Of a stretch of 64,000 nt of DNA, positions 8,319-17,754 are shown one piece after another; position 1 is the stretch's first letter; each line of letters opens with the position of its first letter. Origin of the DNA: Brevibacillus reuszeri (lineage in GTDB: Bacteria; Bacillota; Bacilli; Brevibacillales; Brevibacillaceae); contig NZ_BEXF01000001.1 of NCBI RefSeq assembly GCF_002897295.1, positions 62,001 to 126,000 on the forward strand. Reading direction: 5' to 3'. Below the pieces are notes generated by a model, which searched no databases, was not told the origin of the DNA, and saw only the letters and a list, made by a program, of their open reading frames with translations. The position numbers and the translations under genes were made by a program.

Positions 8319-8976
8319 TTATCGCCATGACATGGGCGATTGCCTGTTCCTTTTCAGGGCCATGTAGAAGATAATGGTTGGAATGCTCATACCAGCTGAT
8401 TTGCGGAGCAGCAGCCTTGTCAACGTGATTCGCTATGATCTCGGCACTTACAGCATGCACCGTATCGTCGTGCTTGGCTTGCAAAAGCACATAGGGAGTC
8501 CTGATTTTCGGCAGAAGCGGCTTTGTTTCGGACAAGAGCCTGCGAAATTGCAGCATGCTGCTAAACGGGATTCTGCCGATGCTGTATATGTAACGACGGG
8601 AATGAGTAGGGAAGTCCTCACGCAGATAGTGGAGGGCTTCTTTTACATCCCAATATTTATAAGGGGTATTAATCGTAATGAGCAGCTTCACCGGGAACGA
8701 TGTAGCCAGGTGAAAGGCGAGCAGTCCGCCCATGGAAAAGCCGATCACGACAATCGAATCTACGCGCATGGAAAGACGCTTGTAGGCTTCCTTTGCGGAA
8801 TTCAGCCATTCGTGACGGGTGCTTTTGGCCATGAGTCGTCGCGTTGTTCCATGGCCCTCGAGTGTCGGGCACTCTACATGATATCCTTCGTCACGCAGTT
8901 CTTTGGCAAGTGGGAGAATGTCATTGATGTCTCCGGCAAAGCCATGGATTAGGAGACAGCCGACTGTACCAGACAT
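8296..8976 (-). CDS. Alpha/beta hydrolase, carboxylesterase Est30-like
   Basis: The serine hydrolase begins MSGTVGCLLIHGFAGD (oxyanion region HGFAG). The nucleophile elbow is GFSMGG. An acidic residue lies in LLQAKHDDTV and a His in YEHSNHYLLHGPE, giving a complete Ser-Asp-His triad. Size (226 residues) and layout match the Est30/YvaK carboxylesterases that cut short-chain esters in the cytoplasm. ATG 8976 is preferred over upstream in-frame starts because GAGGAAG lies just before it and the upstream extension has no domain character. The 3' end overlaps the convergent MFS gene. Confidence 0.85.
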   Translation of the reverse strand: MSGTVGCLLIHGFAGDINDILPLAKELRDEGYHVECPTLEGHGTTRRLMAKSTRHEWLNSAKEAYKRLSMRVDSIVVIGFSMGGLLAFHLATSFPVKLLITINTPYKYWDVKEALHYLREDFPTHSRRYIYSIGRIPFSSMLQFRRLLSETKPLLPKIRTPYVLLQAKHDDTVHAVSAEIIANHVDKAAAPQISWYEHSNHYLLHGPEKEQAIAHVMAIIKERCSF

Positions 8977-9040
8977 ACTAGATCTTCCTCTCAAATAGTA
9001 GGAAATTTTGTGCAGGGCAGTTTGGGAATGTGCTACTTGT

Positions 9041-9069
9041 ATTATACAAATTAGACTACCGATTGTTAA
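9041..9069 (-). promoter_or_regulatory. Promoter for the esterase gene
   Basis: On the minus strand TTAACA (9069-9064) and TATAAT (9046-9041) are separated by 17 bp, giving a sigma-A-type promoter 65 bp upstream of the esterase ATG. Confidence 0.6.
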
Positions 9070-9081
9070 CAAAATGCACAC

Positions 9082-9432
9082 TTACGAAGAGGTGGACATC
9101 TCTGCCGCATTGCCCGCTCCCTCCATTTTCCCAGGAATAAGGCTATACAGCAAATACCAATCCTCGAGCGAAGCGAGGGGGATCTCAATGTCACCTGATA
9201 AACGGATTATCCGATCCTTTTTTCTCGACGCCAATCCAGCCAGTATGTTCCCTCTTCGTGATGAATGCCAAACAATCCAAGCATGTCGACAGTTGTACTA
9301 GCAAACCTGTAGTGCGTAAAGTAGACCGTGCAAAATGGTTCCTTGGAAGCCTTATCGCTGTGCCCATTCAATCTTTTCCCGGTTCAAATTGGTGGCGATG
9401 AGGCGAAGGGGTTCTGTGTGTTCTGCAAACAT
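9082..9432 (-). pseudogene. Frameshifted remnant of a protein gene, possibly nucleotidyltransferase-like
   Basis: The minus strand holds three protein-like fragments in different frames. The first runs from ATG 9432 (AAAGGAG 11 bp upstream): MFAEHTEPLRLIATNLN and on to EKIEWAQR, then a stop at 9352. The next frame reads KEPFCTVYFTHYRFAS then DMLGLFGIHHEEGTYWLDW, with a stop at 9207-9209. The third reads RIIRLSGDIEIPLASLEDW then YLLYSLIPGK and ends at 9082. One extra A in the A6 run near 9220 would join the last two frames. A central portion also seems missing. The pieces recall nucleotidyltransferase-fold proteins with EKIEWA and PLASLEDWY segments, but I cannot verify this. Confidence 0.6.
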
Positions 9433-9674
9433 GGAGAGAATGGCTCCTTTCCCTGAGAGGCTTCCAATATGGATACATACAGATTGAGAGAATAAGGGCA
9501 GACTATCATATATTCATGGCAACAAATAGCCGATTTACAAATATTTATATCAAATTTAATCCCACGACACCGACCACTCGCTTTGGCTCTGATAAAAAGT
9601 GTAATAATTCGAAGCACCTGTCGTCTATTAGGTATGAATCTTTCTCCAATGCAACACAGAAAGGATGGAGCGTT

Positions 9675-10901
9675 ATGAAGAAAAAAACAATCGGCAGGAT
9701 CTCTCTTGTCCTTGGATTGAGCATAAGCATTTTGGCAGGATGTCAGCAAACAGGAGATAGTGAGAAACAACCGACGAAGCAGGAAGAGCAAAGCGCCAGT
9801 CATCAAGAGGGTGCGAACAGGCCACAGACTGCCACGACAACGCCTCCGAGCTCCCAAAGCTCTCCACAGGACCAAGCACAGGAGAAGGTCTCTCTCGGCA
9901 AAGTAACCGCTGTGCGCATAGCGGACTTTCAGTCAGGATGGATCGGCGGTGACGGATGGATCGCGAAAACAGGGGACGGGGGAAAACGCTGGAAGGTCCA
10001 ATACCAACCAAAAGGAATCGTCAAACAAATATTTGCATTAAATAACCGCCAAGCATGGGCCGTCGTTGCCAAGAGTGCTGAAGCGCAAAGTGGGCTTTCC
10101 CTGATTCGCACAGAAGATGAAGGCCAAAATTGGTCCGTCGTTGGCGAGATGCCGAATCAAGATTTTCTCCACTTCGTCTCCGGGCAGGAGGCATTCAGTG
10201 GTAGATGGTCAACGACGAACGGCGGAAAGACATGGACGAAACTACCGGTTCCGCCGGGCACTGTCGGAGAGCCATATTTTCATGATCGGGCAGTAGGGTG
10301 GGCAGTGACAAAGGGACAGGAAGCATTTCAAGTGCAACGAACAATAGATGGAGGGAAATCGTGGAGTGTGGTCATGTCGAAAAAGACGGTCTCTCCTGTG
10401 AATGGCGTTCTGATTCGCTCGGCAGGACCCCAAGATGCGTGGATCGAATGCATTGGGGACACTGGAATGACTCAAACGTCCTATTCTCTGTTTCATACTG
10501 CTGATGGCGGGAAGTCGTGGCAGACCGTCATCGCCAAATCGACTGCCGGCGCAGGACCAGCTCCAGGGTTTCCGATGGATTACAAAAATGGACCGGATAT
10601 AGGCGGATCTAGCCCAGGGCCGCTGTATGTAATCAATTCCAAGGAGGCGTTTATGGGGGCACAGTGCATGGCCTGCGACAAGCCAAATACAATCGGATGG
10701 ACACTGGATGGTGGGAAGACGCTCGGCAAAGGGACGATCTCTCTGGAGGGCTACGGGGAGGAGCTGCTTGCCTTTGCGGATGCAAAGCATGGATGGTGGT
10801 TCGTAACTGATCATGAAAAGCCAAGCTTGATGTACGCGACTTCCGATGGAGGCAAGCACTGGAATCTTGTGCACACGTTCGATCCACCAAAGAAACAGTA
10901 A
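9675..10901 (+). CDS. YCF48/Asp-box beta-propeller lipoprotein
   Basis: This is a secreted 408-residue lipoprotein with signal peptide and lipobox ILAGC at about residues 18-22. A Ser/Thr/Gln-rich linker (about 25-80) leads into a beta-propeller-like domain built of repeated W-x-S/T-x-DGGKxW units such as KTGDGGKRW, TTNGGKTW, TIDGGKSW, TADGGKSW and TSDGGKHW. These Asp-box/BNR-like repeats resemble YCF48/HCF136 and sialidase-type propellers, usually protein-assembly scaffolds or binding modules. The start at 9675 is supported by AAGGATGGAG. The gene stands alone and ends in a bidirectional terminator. Its function is unknown. Confidence 0.82.
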   Translation: MKKKTIGRISLVLGLSISILAGCQQTGDSEKQPTKQEEQSASHQEGANRPQTATTTPPSSQSSPQDQAQEKVSLGKVTAVRIADFQSGWIGGDGWIAKTGDGGKRWKVQYQPKGIVKQIFALNNRQAWAVVAKSAEAQSGLSLIRTEDEGQNWSVVGEMPNQDFLHFVSGQEAFSGRWSTTNGGKTWTKLPVPPGTVGEPYFHDRAVGWAVTKGQEAFQVQRTIDGGKSWSVVMSKKTVSPVNGVLIRSAGPQDAWIECIGDTGMTQTSYSLFHTADGGKSWQTVIAKSTAGAGPAPGFPMDYKNGPDIGGSSPGPLYVINSKEAFMGAQCMACDKPNTIGWTLDGGKTLGKGTISLEGYGEELLAFADAKHGWWFVTDHEKPSLMYATSDGGKHWNLVHTFDPPKKQ

Positions 10902-10920
10902 TCATTTTCACGAAGACTAC

Positions 10921-10963
10921 AAAAAAAGCGACCTCACCGCCTAAGGGATGAGATCGCTTTTTT
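10921..10963. terminator. Bidirectional terminator
   Basis: An A-rich GCGA arm (10921-10931) pairs with TCGC followed by six T (10954-10963). It serves both the lipoprotein gene and the convergent CoA-transferase operon. Confidence 0.75.
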
Positions 10964-10969
10964 GTTGTA

Positions 10970-11626
10970 TTAGAGTCCAATCGTTTTCAGGTTGGGAGAT
11001 ACAATCAGCTTAGGCTGTGTGCACGCTTGAATGTCCTCTGCCGTATAGCCTTCTGCAACCTCAACCAGGACCAGACCTTCAGGTGTTACATCCAGAACAG
11101 CGCGGTCTGTGATTATGCGATTCACGACCTTTTTCCCTGTCAGCGGGAGGGCGCATTCGTTTAGGATCTTGGTTTCGCCATGCTTGTTGACGTGGTCCAT
11201 GATGACAACGATCTTTTTGGCACCGTGTACCAGATCCATTGCCCCGCCCATTCCTTTTACCATTTTGCCGGGGATCATCCAGTTTGCGAGATCGCCCTGA
11301 GCAGATACTTCCATTGCCCCTAAAATCGCGAGGTCGATATGACCGCCACGAATCATGGCAAACGACTCTGCACTGGAGAAATAAGCTGCTCCTGGAATCG
11401 CAGTTACAGTTTCTTTCCCAGCATTGATCAGATCAGGGTCCAGAGCATCCTCGGTCGGATACGGACCAATTCCCAAAAGACCGTTCTCGGATTGCAGCAC
11501 GACCGTTTTTCCTTCCGGGATGTAGTTGGCTACAAGAGTGGGCATCCCGATCCCCAGATTGACGTAAAAGCCATCCTCGACTTCCTGTGCAGCACGAGTA
11601 GCGATTTGTTCACGTGTCAGCGACAT
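10970..11626 (-). CDS. scoB: 3-oxoacid CoA-transferase subunit B
   Basis: The beta subunit of a class I CoA-transferase exchanges CoA between succinyl- or acetyl-CoA and 3-oxoacids such as acetoacetate. At 218 residues it has family-typical size. The catalytic Glu lies in LQSENG (about residue 47), followed by GIGPYP and the [15 protein letters not shown] and [14 protein letters not shown] segments. It lies 39 bp after subunit A on the same strand with a good GGAGGAAAC ribosome binding site. The exact substrate pair (ScoAB, AtoDA or PcaIJ type) cannot be fixed from sequence. Confidence 0.92.
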   Translation of the reverse strand: MSLTREQIATRAAQEVEDGFYVNLGIGMPTLVANYIPEGKTVVLQSENGLLGIGPYPTEDALDPDLINAGKETVTAIPGAAYFSSAESFAMIRGGHIDLAILGAMEVSAQGDLANWMIPGKMVKGMGGAMDLVHGAKKIVVIMDHVNKHGETKILNECALPLTGKKVVNRIITDRAVLDVTPEGLVLVEVAEGYTAEDIQACTQPKLIVSPNLKTIGL

Positions 11627-11665
11627 ATCTGTTTCCTCCTTTAAAATGCAAGATTAGATGTCTAT

Positions 11666-12358
11666 TTAGGAACGGACCGTACGCCGCTCGATTCGTTTTT
11701 CGAAAGATGGAGCCTGGATGACACGCTGGACATATACACTCGGGGTATGGATATGCTCTGGATCCAGCTCGCCGATTTCCACGATTTCCTCAACTTCCAC
11801 AATCGTGATTTTTCCGGCTGCGGCCATCATCGGATTGAAGTTTTGTGCCGTTTTCCGGAAGACGAGGTTGCCCATTTTATCTGCCTTCCACGCCTTGATG
11901 AGAGCAAAATCACCTGTAATGGCGTGCTCCAGCAAATATTCCTTGCCGCCAAAATCACGTACCTCGCGACCTTCCGCGATCGGAGTTCCGACGCCAGCAG
12001 GAGTATAAAAAGCCGGAATGCCAGCACCGCCAGCACGAACACGCTCAGCCAGTGTACCTTGCGGAGTCAGCTCGACCTCAAGCTCGCCGGAGAGGAATTG
12101 TCGCTCGAACTCCTTGTTTTCCCCAACATAGGAAGAAACCATTTTTTTGATTTGTTTTTCGCGCAGCAACAGCCCAAGACCCCAGTCATCGACACCGCAG
12201 TTGTTGGAGACGACTGTAAGATTTTTTACGCCCTTATCGCGCAGGGCGATGATCAAATTTTCTGGAATTCCTACCAGGCCAAATCCGCCCACGAGCAAAG
12301 TAGCATTATCGTGGATATCAGCCACGATATCAGCATAGGATGTGTAAATTTTTGCCAT
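11666..12358 (-). CDS. scoA: 3-oxoacid CoA-transferase subunit A
   Basis: The 230-residue alpha subunit starts [15 protein letters not shown]. It carries the glycine-rich [16 protein letters not shown] motif, [14 protein letters not shown], and the [15 protein letters not shown] stretch diagnostic for this family. ATG 12358 is chosen because GGGAG sits 8 bp upstream, and the extra 19 residues of the longest frame have no family counterpart. It is the first gene of the scoAB operon. A perfect cre site lies 43 bp upstream, so glucose repression through CcpA is likely. Confidence 0.92.
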   Translation of the reverse strand: MAKIYTSYADIVADIHDNATLLVGGFGLVGIPENLIIALRDKGVKNLTVVSNNCGVDDWGLGLLLREKQIKKMVSSYVGENKEFERQFLSGELEVELTPQGTLAERVRAGGAGIPAFYTPAGVGTPIAEGREVRDFGGKEYLLEHAITGDFALIKAWKADKMGNLVFRKTAQNFNPMMAAAGKITIVEVEEIVEIGELDPEHIHTPSVYVQRVIQAPSFEKRIERRTVRS

Positions 12359-12400
12359 GACGATCACTCCCACCATGAAAAAATGACGTACCGAAATACT

Positions 12401-12414
12401 TGAAAGCGCTAACA
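12401..12414 (-). promoter_or_regulatory. CcpA catabolite-responsive element (cre)
   Basis: TGAAAGCGCTAACA fits the cre consensus TGWAANCGNTNWCA at every position. It lies between the presumed promoter and the scoA ATG, a position from which CcpA normally represses. Confidence 0.7.
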
Positions 12415-12653
12415 AGCGAGCTTAGAGCTACTTGAACGTTTTCACAATTCCATCATACATCATGTGAGTTACAAAAAAGAGACGAATCGACTGAATATTT
12501 TTTAGGCTAAGCTCAATAATAAAAAAATATAAAAAATGACAGAAAAGTGATACAACTAGTTCCTTTTTTCTGTAAAATATATTTTGCCAGTTATTATTCT
12601 TCCAAATAGAAAAAGTTTTTGGCGTAAAATGTGGGGTTGTTGAGGTGGAATGT

Positions 12654-13892
12654 ATGAAAAAATGGATCAGTCTCGTCGTCGTGGCTGTACTGCTAACAGG
12701 ATGCGAAAAGCTGGAGGAAAGTGTAGCTAAGCTGAAAAAGATAGATGAAGAGACAGTTATCAAGCTGAAAACAGTCAATGCCTATACGGTGGAAGAAAAT
12801 GCGGAAGCGAAGACGCTGGAAGTCGCAGGGGTTGTGACGCCGCGTCAGGAGCTGGCTCTGTCCTTTGGCACTTCAGGCAAGATTGCAAGCATCCTCGTGC
12901 AAAAGGGAGGAGTCGTCAAGGCTGGGCAAACACTGGCAACACTGGACGCAACAACTTTGCAGCAAGGCATTCATGCAGCGCAGGGGCAGGTCGCCAGCGC
13001 GAATATCCGCCGGAGCAAAGCGATCCAAGGTCCAGAAAGCCATGTCATTCAAACACAACAGCTACAGATAGAAAAAGCGAAAGAAACGGCCCAAAAGGCA
13101 GAACGGGAGCATGCACAGGCAAAGGTTCTATTCGCTAATGGAGCGATTGCCAAGGACGAATTGGACAGGCTCGCTCTCGCAGAACGTCAGGCAAAGCTTA
13201 CGCTGGAAGAGGAAGAGGTGGCTTTGGGCAAGCTGAAGCAAGGTGCTGATCGATTGGATGTTGAACAAGCCAACGCTGATGTACAGCAAGCCAACGTCCA
13301 GTTAAGCCGGGCGAAGCAGGACGCCGCAGATGCGATTCTCAAGGCGCCATTTACCGGAGTCGTTGCAGCGATTACCAAATCAGAATCGGAGCAAACAGGG
13401 GCTGGCAGTGAAGTAATCCGCCTGGTCGATACGTCTTCTTGGCTGGTTAAGCTGCAAGTGGAAAGTGAGCAAATAGGCAGCTGGCAGCAAGGGGCTACGA
13501 TCAAGGTTAAAGCAGCCGATGGCAGTGAGGCAGAAGGCAAGGTGACATTCGTCTCGCCAGTTATGGACCAAGGATTAGGCTCGTATCCGGTAGAAGTGAC
13601 TGTAACCGGGAGCGATGTAAACTGGAAGGGTGGCATGACTGTTACCTGTCAGTATCCGATTGAAACGAAAAATGTGGTGGTCGTACCTGTTAGCAGTATC
13701 GGAATCGCAGAAGAAGAATATTTTGTGATGAAAATCAAGGAGAATACAGTAGAAAAGACCCCGGTAAAGGTCGGAGGGATGTACGGGACCTTCTACGAGG
13801 TGCTGGAAGGACTTGCACCTGGCGACCAGATTGTGGGCTCAGGACTTTCCTATGTAGTAGATGGCGAGGCGGTGCAGGTCTCGGATGAATAA
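12654..13892 (+). CDS. RND efflux adaptor lipoprotein (membrane fusion protein)
   Basis: The 412-residue periplasmic-adaptor-type lipoprotein has lipobox LLTGC near residues 14-18. The ATG at 12654 follows GAGGTGG by 5 bp, while the longer frame begins at a GTG inside that site. Domains in order are a beta-barrel start, a lipoyl half (KIASILVQKGGVVKAGQTLATLD, about 75-100), a coiled-coil hairpin (about 105-220), a second lipoyl half (ILKAPFTGVVAAI), a beta-barrel (about 250-320) and a C-terminal membrane-proximal domain. It is translationally coupled to the RND gene by an 8-bp overlap, so the two should form one pump. Confidence 0.87.
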   Translation: MKKWISLVVVAVLLTGCEKLEESVAKLKKIDEETVIKLKTVNAYTVEENAEAKTLEVAGVVTPRQELALSFGTSGKIASILVQKGGVVKAGQTLATLDATTLQQGIHAAQGQVASANIRRSKAIQGPESHVIQTQQLQIEKAKETAQKAEREHAQAKVLFANGAIAKDELDRLALAERQAKLTLEEEEVALGKLKQGADRLDVEQANADVQQANVQLSRAKQDAADAILKAPFTGVVAAITKSESEQTGAGSEVIRLVDTSSWLVKLQVESEQIGSWQQGATIKVKAADGSEAEGKVTFVSPVMDQGLGSYPVEVTVTGSDVNWKGGMTVTCQYPIETKNVVVVPVSSIGIAEEEYFVMKIKENTVEKTPVKVGGMYGTFYEVLEGLAPGDQIVGSGLSYVVDGEAVQVSDE

Positions 13893-16800
13893 CAAAACCT
13901 ATTTATCGCTGCTCCCTTCACTTGCTAGAGTTCTCGCTCTAATCTGCTGCTTGTTGGCTATTGGGGCAGCCCTGCGGATGGGCATGAAGACTTTCCCGGA
14001 TCGATTTGTTCCCGTCTATACGATCAGCTTGACGGCGCCCGGACTGCCTTCGAACAAGGTAGATGAGACCGTGACGCGACGAGTCGAGGAGGCTGTGCGT
14101 GCATTAGGCAGCGCACTCACGATCGAGACTTCCTCTCGTGCAGGCTCAGGAACCGTTATTGTTGAGACGACAGAAAGCATTGGCTCTGACTACAAGGAGC
14201 GCTTGGAAAAGAAGCTGGAGGAAGTAACGAAGCAGCTTCCTGTGAAGGAATGGAGTATTAGCCAGGATAATCTGGCAGACAGTCGGATTGGGTATTTTCT
14301 TGTGCACGGGGCTGATCTCGTTACGCTTTCAGATATTGCACGTTATACCTTGTATGAAAAACTGATCAGCATGCCCGGAATTGCGCGTGTAGAAGTGGAT
14401 AATAGGGCTGTTTTACAGCAGGTGGACCTTGTGTTTCGACCGTCCATGCTGCTCGCCTACGGGCTGACCCCTGCGGATGTCGTGGGACAGTTGCCCGGTG
14501 ACGTGATTGCGGAGAGTATCGGGAGTGTAGGCAAGAATCAGGATCGTGCCACTTTTCAATGGACGAGTCAATCAGAGGGGCCACAGGGGCTTGGAAAACA
14601 GCTCATCTCCACTGACAAAGGCTACGTTCCATTAAAAACGTTGGTTGATATACGTGATTTACGTGGCAGCAAAGGGGAAGAGGTTACCGTCTATCGCGGT
14701 TCCCCAGCGATCGGGGTTTCAGTGTACGCGGCTGACGTCGGTCGAATTCCTGCGATTCGTGCCGAGGTCACTAAAGCCATCGATGAAATGAATGCAAATG
14801 CTGCGGGCAAGTTCGCAATCGATATGGCCAGCGACGATGCGCAGCCGGTCTCGGGAGCGATTAGTCAGCTCGGATTGATCGCTGTGCTCGCCGCCTGCTT
14901 TAGTGCCTGCTTTCTCTATTTGTCTCATCGCCGTTTGAGCACCGCTGTGCTATCACTGCTGGCGAATGTCCTGGGGGTTGGCACTGTGCTTGGGGGGATG
15001 TGGCTCAGCGGGTTGCCACTGACCTTTACTTCCATCGGACCGCTGCTTATTTTCTCCTTGTTGTATACGGGTGCGGGTTCCGCACTATTTCATCGCTTGC
15101 AAAAGCTTGCTGCAAATTCGTTGACCTCCAATCTGCGAGAAGCCTGGAAGCTGATGAAGCCGTTCCTTTTGACGAATATCGTCTTGGGAGCAGTCTGGTC
15201 ATCTCTCATGATGACTGATTTTCTGGAAGCACGAGACAGAGTCACGCTCTACGATGCTTGGCCTGTCATGCTGCTGGGTACAGCTGCACTCCTTCTCGTC
15301 TATGGCTTTATAGTCCCGACGCTGGCGGGGACATGGCTGACAGAAGACACCAACAGCAAAACGAGAGAATCACGTCCAGCCACAAAAACGAAATCTTATT
15401 TCATCATGCGCTGGGAGCGTCTTGTTAAACAGGGTTATCTGCCTTATGGGATCACACTTGTTTCTTCCCTTGTCATCGTCGTGCTGCTTCATTCCTTTGT
15501 TCCAGTCGATTCATACGGAAAAATCGATTTGGACAAAAAGACGCTAACCTTGCCGATGGTTCAGGAGAGCAGCGTAGACGATGCCATTCGCGCTGCACAG
15601 GTCGCTGAGGAGCGGCTGCGCGGAATTGCGGAAGTGCATGATTTGTACACAGTAGCTTCGCGTGAACAGCTAACGTTTCACCTGAAGCTGGCAGACAAGT
15701 ACGACTGGACCAGAAGCATGATTGATCTTGAAAAAGAATTGGACAAGCAGCTACGTGGCATTCCGGGTACCGATCCGTATGCACTGGTTGTGAGTGAAAA
15801 TGCAAAGTCTCGACTTGAATTTACAGTGAAGGGTCCTTCCCTGGAAACGACGAGAGAGATTGCCAATACGATTCTCGTTTATCTTCAAAAATTGAGCTTT
15901 AGTGATAAAGAAGGCCGGCCAATTATCACGGATGAGCGAATTGGCGGTGCCCAGACCGGAGCCTATATTGATATACGCCCGAAACAAGACATGCTGGCAC
16001 GGTATCGTGTGACAGAAAACGAAATCAAACGTCAGCTGGAGAGTTATTTGGGAGATCAATCAGCAGGCACAGTCCAATGGAACGATCGAAATGTGGCCGT
16101 TAACGTTCGTTTCCCGAGCAAGTGGATGGATCATCCCGATCAGGTGAAAAATATTTTGATTCGCACCCCGCAGGGAACAGTCCGCTTGGCTGATTTGGTA
16201 GATTGGTCAATCGCCAAAGAAGCGATGGCCTACGAGCGAAAAGACGGTTTGTATGTATTCAAAGTGAGTAGTGCAGTTTCCAATCCGGGCTGGATCGACG
16301 TTATGGCCTATACGATTCCACTGAATATGCAAAAAACGGTAACGATTCCAGATGGCTATACCGTAGTAAATGCTGATGAGCTGAAAAAACTGGAGGAGGA
16401 GCAATCAGACAAGAAGGACTGGAGCGGAAGGCTACTCGTGATAGGCGGGCTTGGTGCTGTGGTACTATTGGCGAGTCTGATTCTGCAGAGCAGAACACGT
16501 GACGGATTGTTTGCTCTCATCCTGCTGCCAGCATTATCAGGTAGTGTCCTTTTGGGACTGCTCCTGACTGACCGCCCGATGAACGTAATGGCTTTTTACG
16601 GGATCGCAGCTGCCCTGGCTGTCATGCTGCAGCAAGCACTGGTTCATCTCGATGAGCTGCATCAAGCAAAAGCGGAACAAGAAAGCATTTGGAACGGGGT
16701 ACAGACAGGCGCCAGCCGTGCTTGCACGAACCAGCTTAGCGTTCCAGCAGCTGTCGCCGTTGCTAGCGTGCCTTTAGCAGCGGGCTGGCCCAACGGGATC

Positions 16801-17136
16801 GATTCGTTTGCATCGTTTGCAGGTCCACTCTTGTTTGGTTCTTTGTATACCGTATTTGCTGCAATGGTATTGATTCCCGGCATGCAGCATGCAGCCGAAT
16901 GGAAGCAAGCGACGCAGGGAGAAATTTCGTTTGCGAACCTGCTTCGCCGAGTCCACGTCTGGTGGGAGAACGAACGGGTTCGCCGCAAAGATGGAAAGCT
17001 GCGAAAGCGCCAGCTAAAGCAGTTGCGACGTGAGCAACGTGCTGGTGTAGGGGAACACACAGCCAAAAGCAAAAATGAGCTTGCAAGGGAAGATTTTCTG
17101 CCTTTGTCTGCTACGACAAAAGACGCCAATCGCTAA
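13885..17136 (+). CDS. RND-family transporter with atypical proton pathway
   Basis: This 1083-residue protein follows AcrB/SwrC architecture. TM1 is near residues 10-30. The first porter/docking domain (about 35-330) opens FPDRFVPVYTISLTAPGLP. A membrane bundle covers about 330-480, a second porter domain about 520-850, and a final bundle about 860-1000, with a basic C-terminal tail. The TM4 segment that in AcrB and SwrC holds two adjacent Asp residues reads LLIFSLLYTGAGSALFHRL here, without acidic residues. The TM10 region IAAALAVMLQQALVHLDEL lacks the usual Lys. Start ATG 13885 overlaps the adaptor stop. It may be a divergent exporter using another coupling route, or a degenerate one. Confidence 0.85.
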   Translation: MNNKTYLSLLPSLARVLALICCLLAIGAALRMGMKTFPDRFVPVYTISLTAPGLPSNKVDETVTRRVEEAVRALGSALTIETSSRAGSGTVIVETTESIGSDYKERLEKKLEEVTKQLPVKEWSISQDNLADSRIGYFLVHGADLVTLSDIARYTLYEKLISMPGIARVEVDNRAVLQQVDLVFRPSMLLAYGLTPADVVGQLPGDVIAESIGSVGKNQDRATFQWTSQSEGPQGLGKQLISTDKGYVPLKTLVDIRDLRGSKGEEVTVYRGSPAIGVSVYAADVGRIPAIRAEVTKAIDEMNANAAGKFAIDMASDDAQPVSGAISQLGLIAVLAACFSACFLYLSHRRLSTAVLSLLANVLGVGTVLGGMWLSGLPLTFTSIGPLLIFSLLYTGAGSALFHRLQKLAANSLTSNLREAWKLMKPFLLTNIVLGAVWSSLMMTDFLEARDRVTLYDAWPVMLLGTAALLLVYGFIVPTLAGTWLTEDTNSKTRESRPATKTKSYFIMRWERLVKQGYLPYGITLVSSLVIVVLLHSFVPVDSYGKIDLDKKTLTLPMVQESSVDDAIRAAQVAEERLRGIAEVHDLYTVASREQLTFHLKLADKYDWTRSMIDLEKELDKQLRGIPGTDPYALVVSENAKSRLEFTVKGPSLETTREIANTILVYLQKLSFSDKEGRPIITDERIGGAQTGAYIDIRPKQDMLARYRVTENEIKRQLESYLGDQSAGTVQWNDRNVAVNVRFPSKWMDHPDQVKNILIRTPQGTVRLADLVDWSIAKEAMAYERKDGLYVFKVSSAVSNPGWIDVMAYTIPLNMQKTVTIPDGYTVVNADELKKLEEEQSDKKDWSGRLLVIGGLGAVVLLASLILQSRTRDGLFALILLPALSGSVLLGLLLTDRPMNVMAFYGIAAALAVMLQQALVHLDELHQAKAEQESIWNGVQTGASRACTNQLSVPAAVAVASVPLAAGWPNGIDSFASFAGPLLFGSLYTVFAAMVLIPGMQHAAEWKQATQGEISFANLLRRVHVWWENERVRRKDGKLRKRQLKQLRREQRAGVGEHTAKSKNELAREDFLPLSATTKDANR

Positions 17137-17202
17137 TGATTGGTGTTTTTTTCTGCCTCATGTAAGATAGATGAAGAGACACAGATATGGAGGAGATCAA
17201 GC

Positions 17203-17691
17203 GTGCGCCGATATGTGAGGGTGTTTGATTATTTGCTGCTGGCGGCGATCCTGATCGGATTGTTTATTTCTTCGTCCCAACCGTATTATCAGCAGGATTT
17301 GCGGGGAACGATTTCCAAAGTGGTGGATGAGGAAAAATGGGGAGAGCGAATCGGTGATGTTTCCATTCCATATGGTGGCAAGGAAATCAGTGTCGGAGAA
17401 AAAGGCACTGCCGGGTTCATCGAATTCTTTTTGCGAAAGGGAACCCATTTTTCTGTATTTGCTTTGCTTGCCTTTAGCTGGTTCCGCGTCTTTTCCCATC
17501 ATATGGGTTTTGCAGTCGCTTTGCCATGGAGCGCTTTTGCGAGCGTAATGACGGCAGCGCTGGACGAGTGGCATCAGACCTTTTCCCCTGATCGAGCAGG
17601 TCTAGTCGCGGACGTTTTACTAGATGCATCTGGTTCTGTCACTATGTTGTTGATAATTGCTCTCATGTACATATTTTCACGCAAACGATAG
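17203..17691 (+). CDS. VanZ-like family membrane protein
   Basis: The 162-residue protein has about four membrane helices and the VanZ family signatures FLRKGTHFSVFALLAF, ALDEWHQTFSPDRAG and VADVLLDASGS. The start is taken as GTG 17203, eight bases after GGAGGAG. Longer frames begin inside the intergenic region. VanZ of Tn1546 confers low-level teicoplanin resistance by an unclear route, but most chromosomal VanZ-like proteins have no known role. It sits between the RND pump and acetate kinase as an apparently separate unit. Confidence 0.8.
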   Translation: MRRYVRVFDYLLLAAILIGLFISSSQPYYQQDLRGTISKVVDEEKWGERIGDVSIPYGGKEISVGEKGTAGFIEFFLRKGTHFSVFALLAFSWFRVFSHHMGFAVALPWSAFASVMTAALDEWHQTFSPDRAGLVADVLLDASGSVTMLLIIALMYIFSRKR

Positions 17692-17754
17692 TGTAATAAA
17701 CTGGGAGTGTCTCAACCATTTAGGTGAGAAGAAACGTTGCTGGAAGAGTAGGGA

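Noticed and set aside
9516..9674. 53-codon N-terminal extension of the propeller lipoprotein
   Set aside because: It would bury the lipoprotein signal peptide. ATG 9675 has its own AAGGATGGAG.
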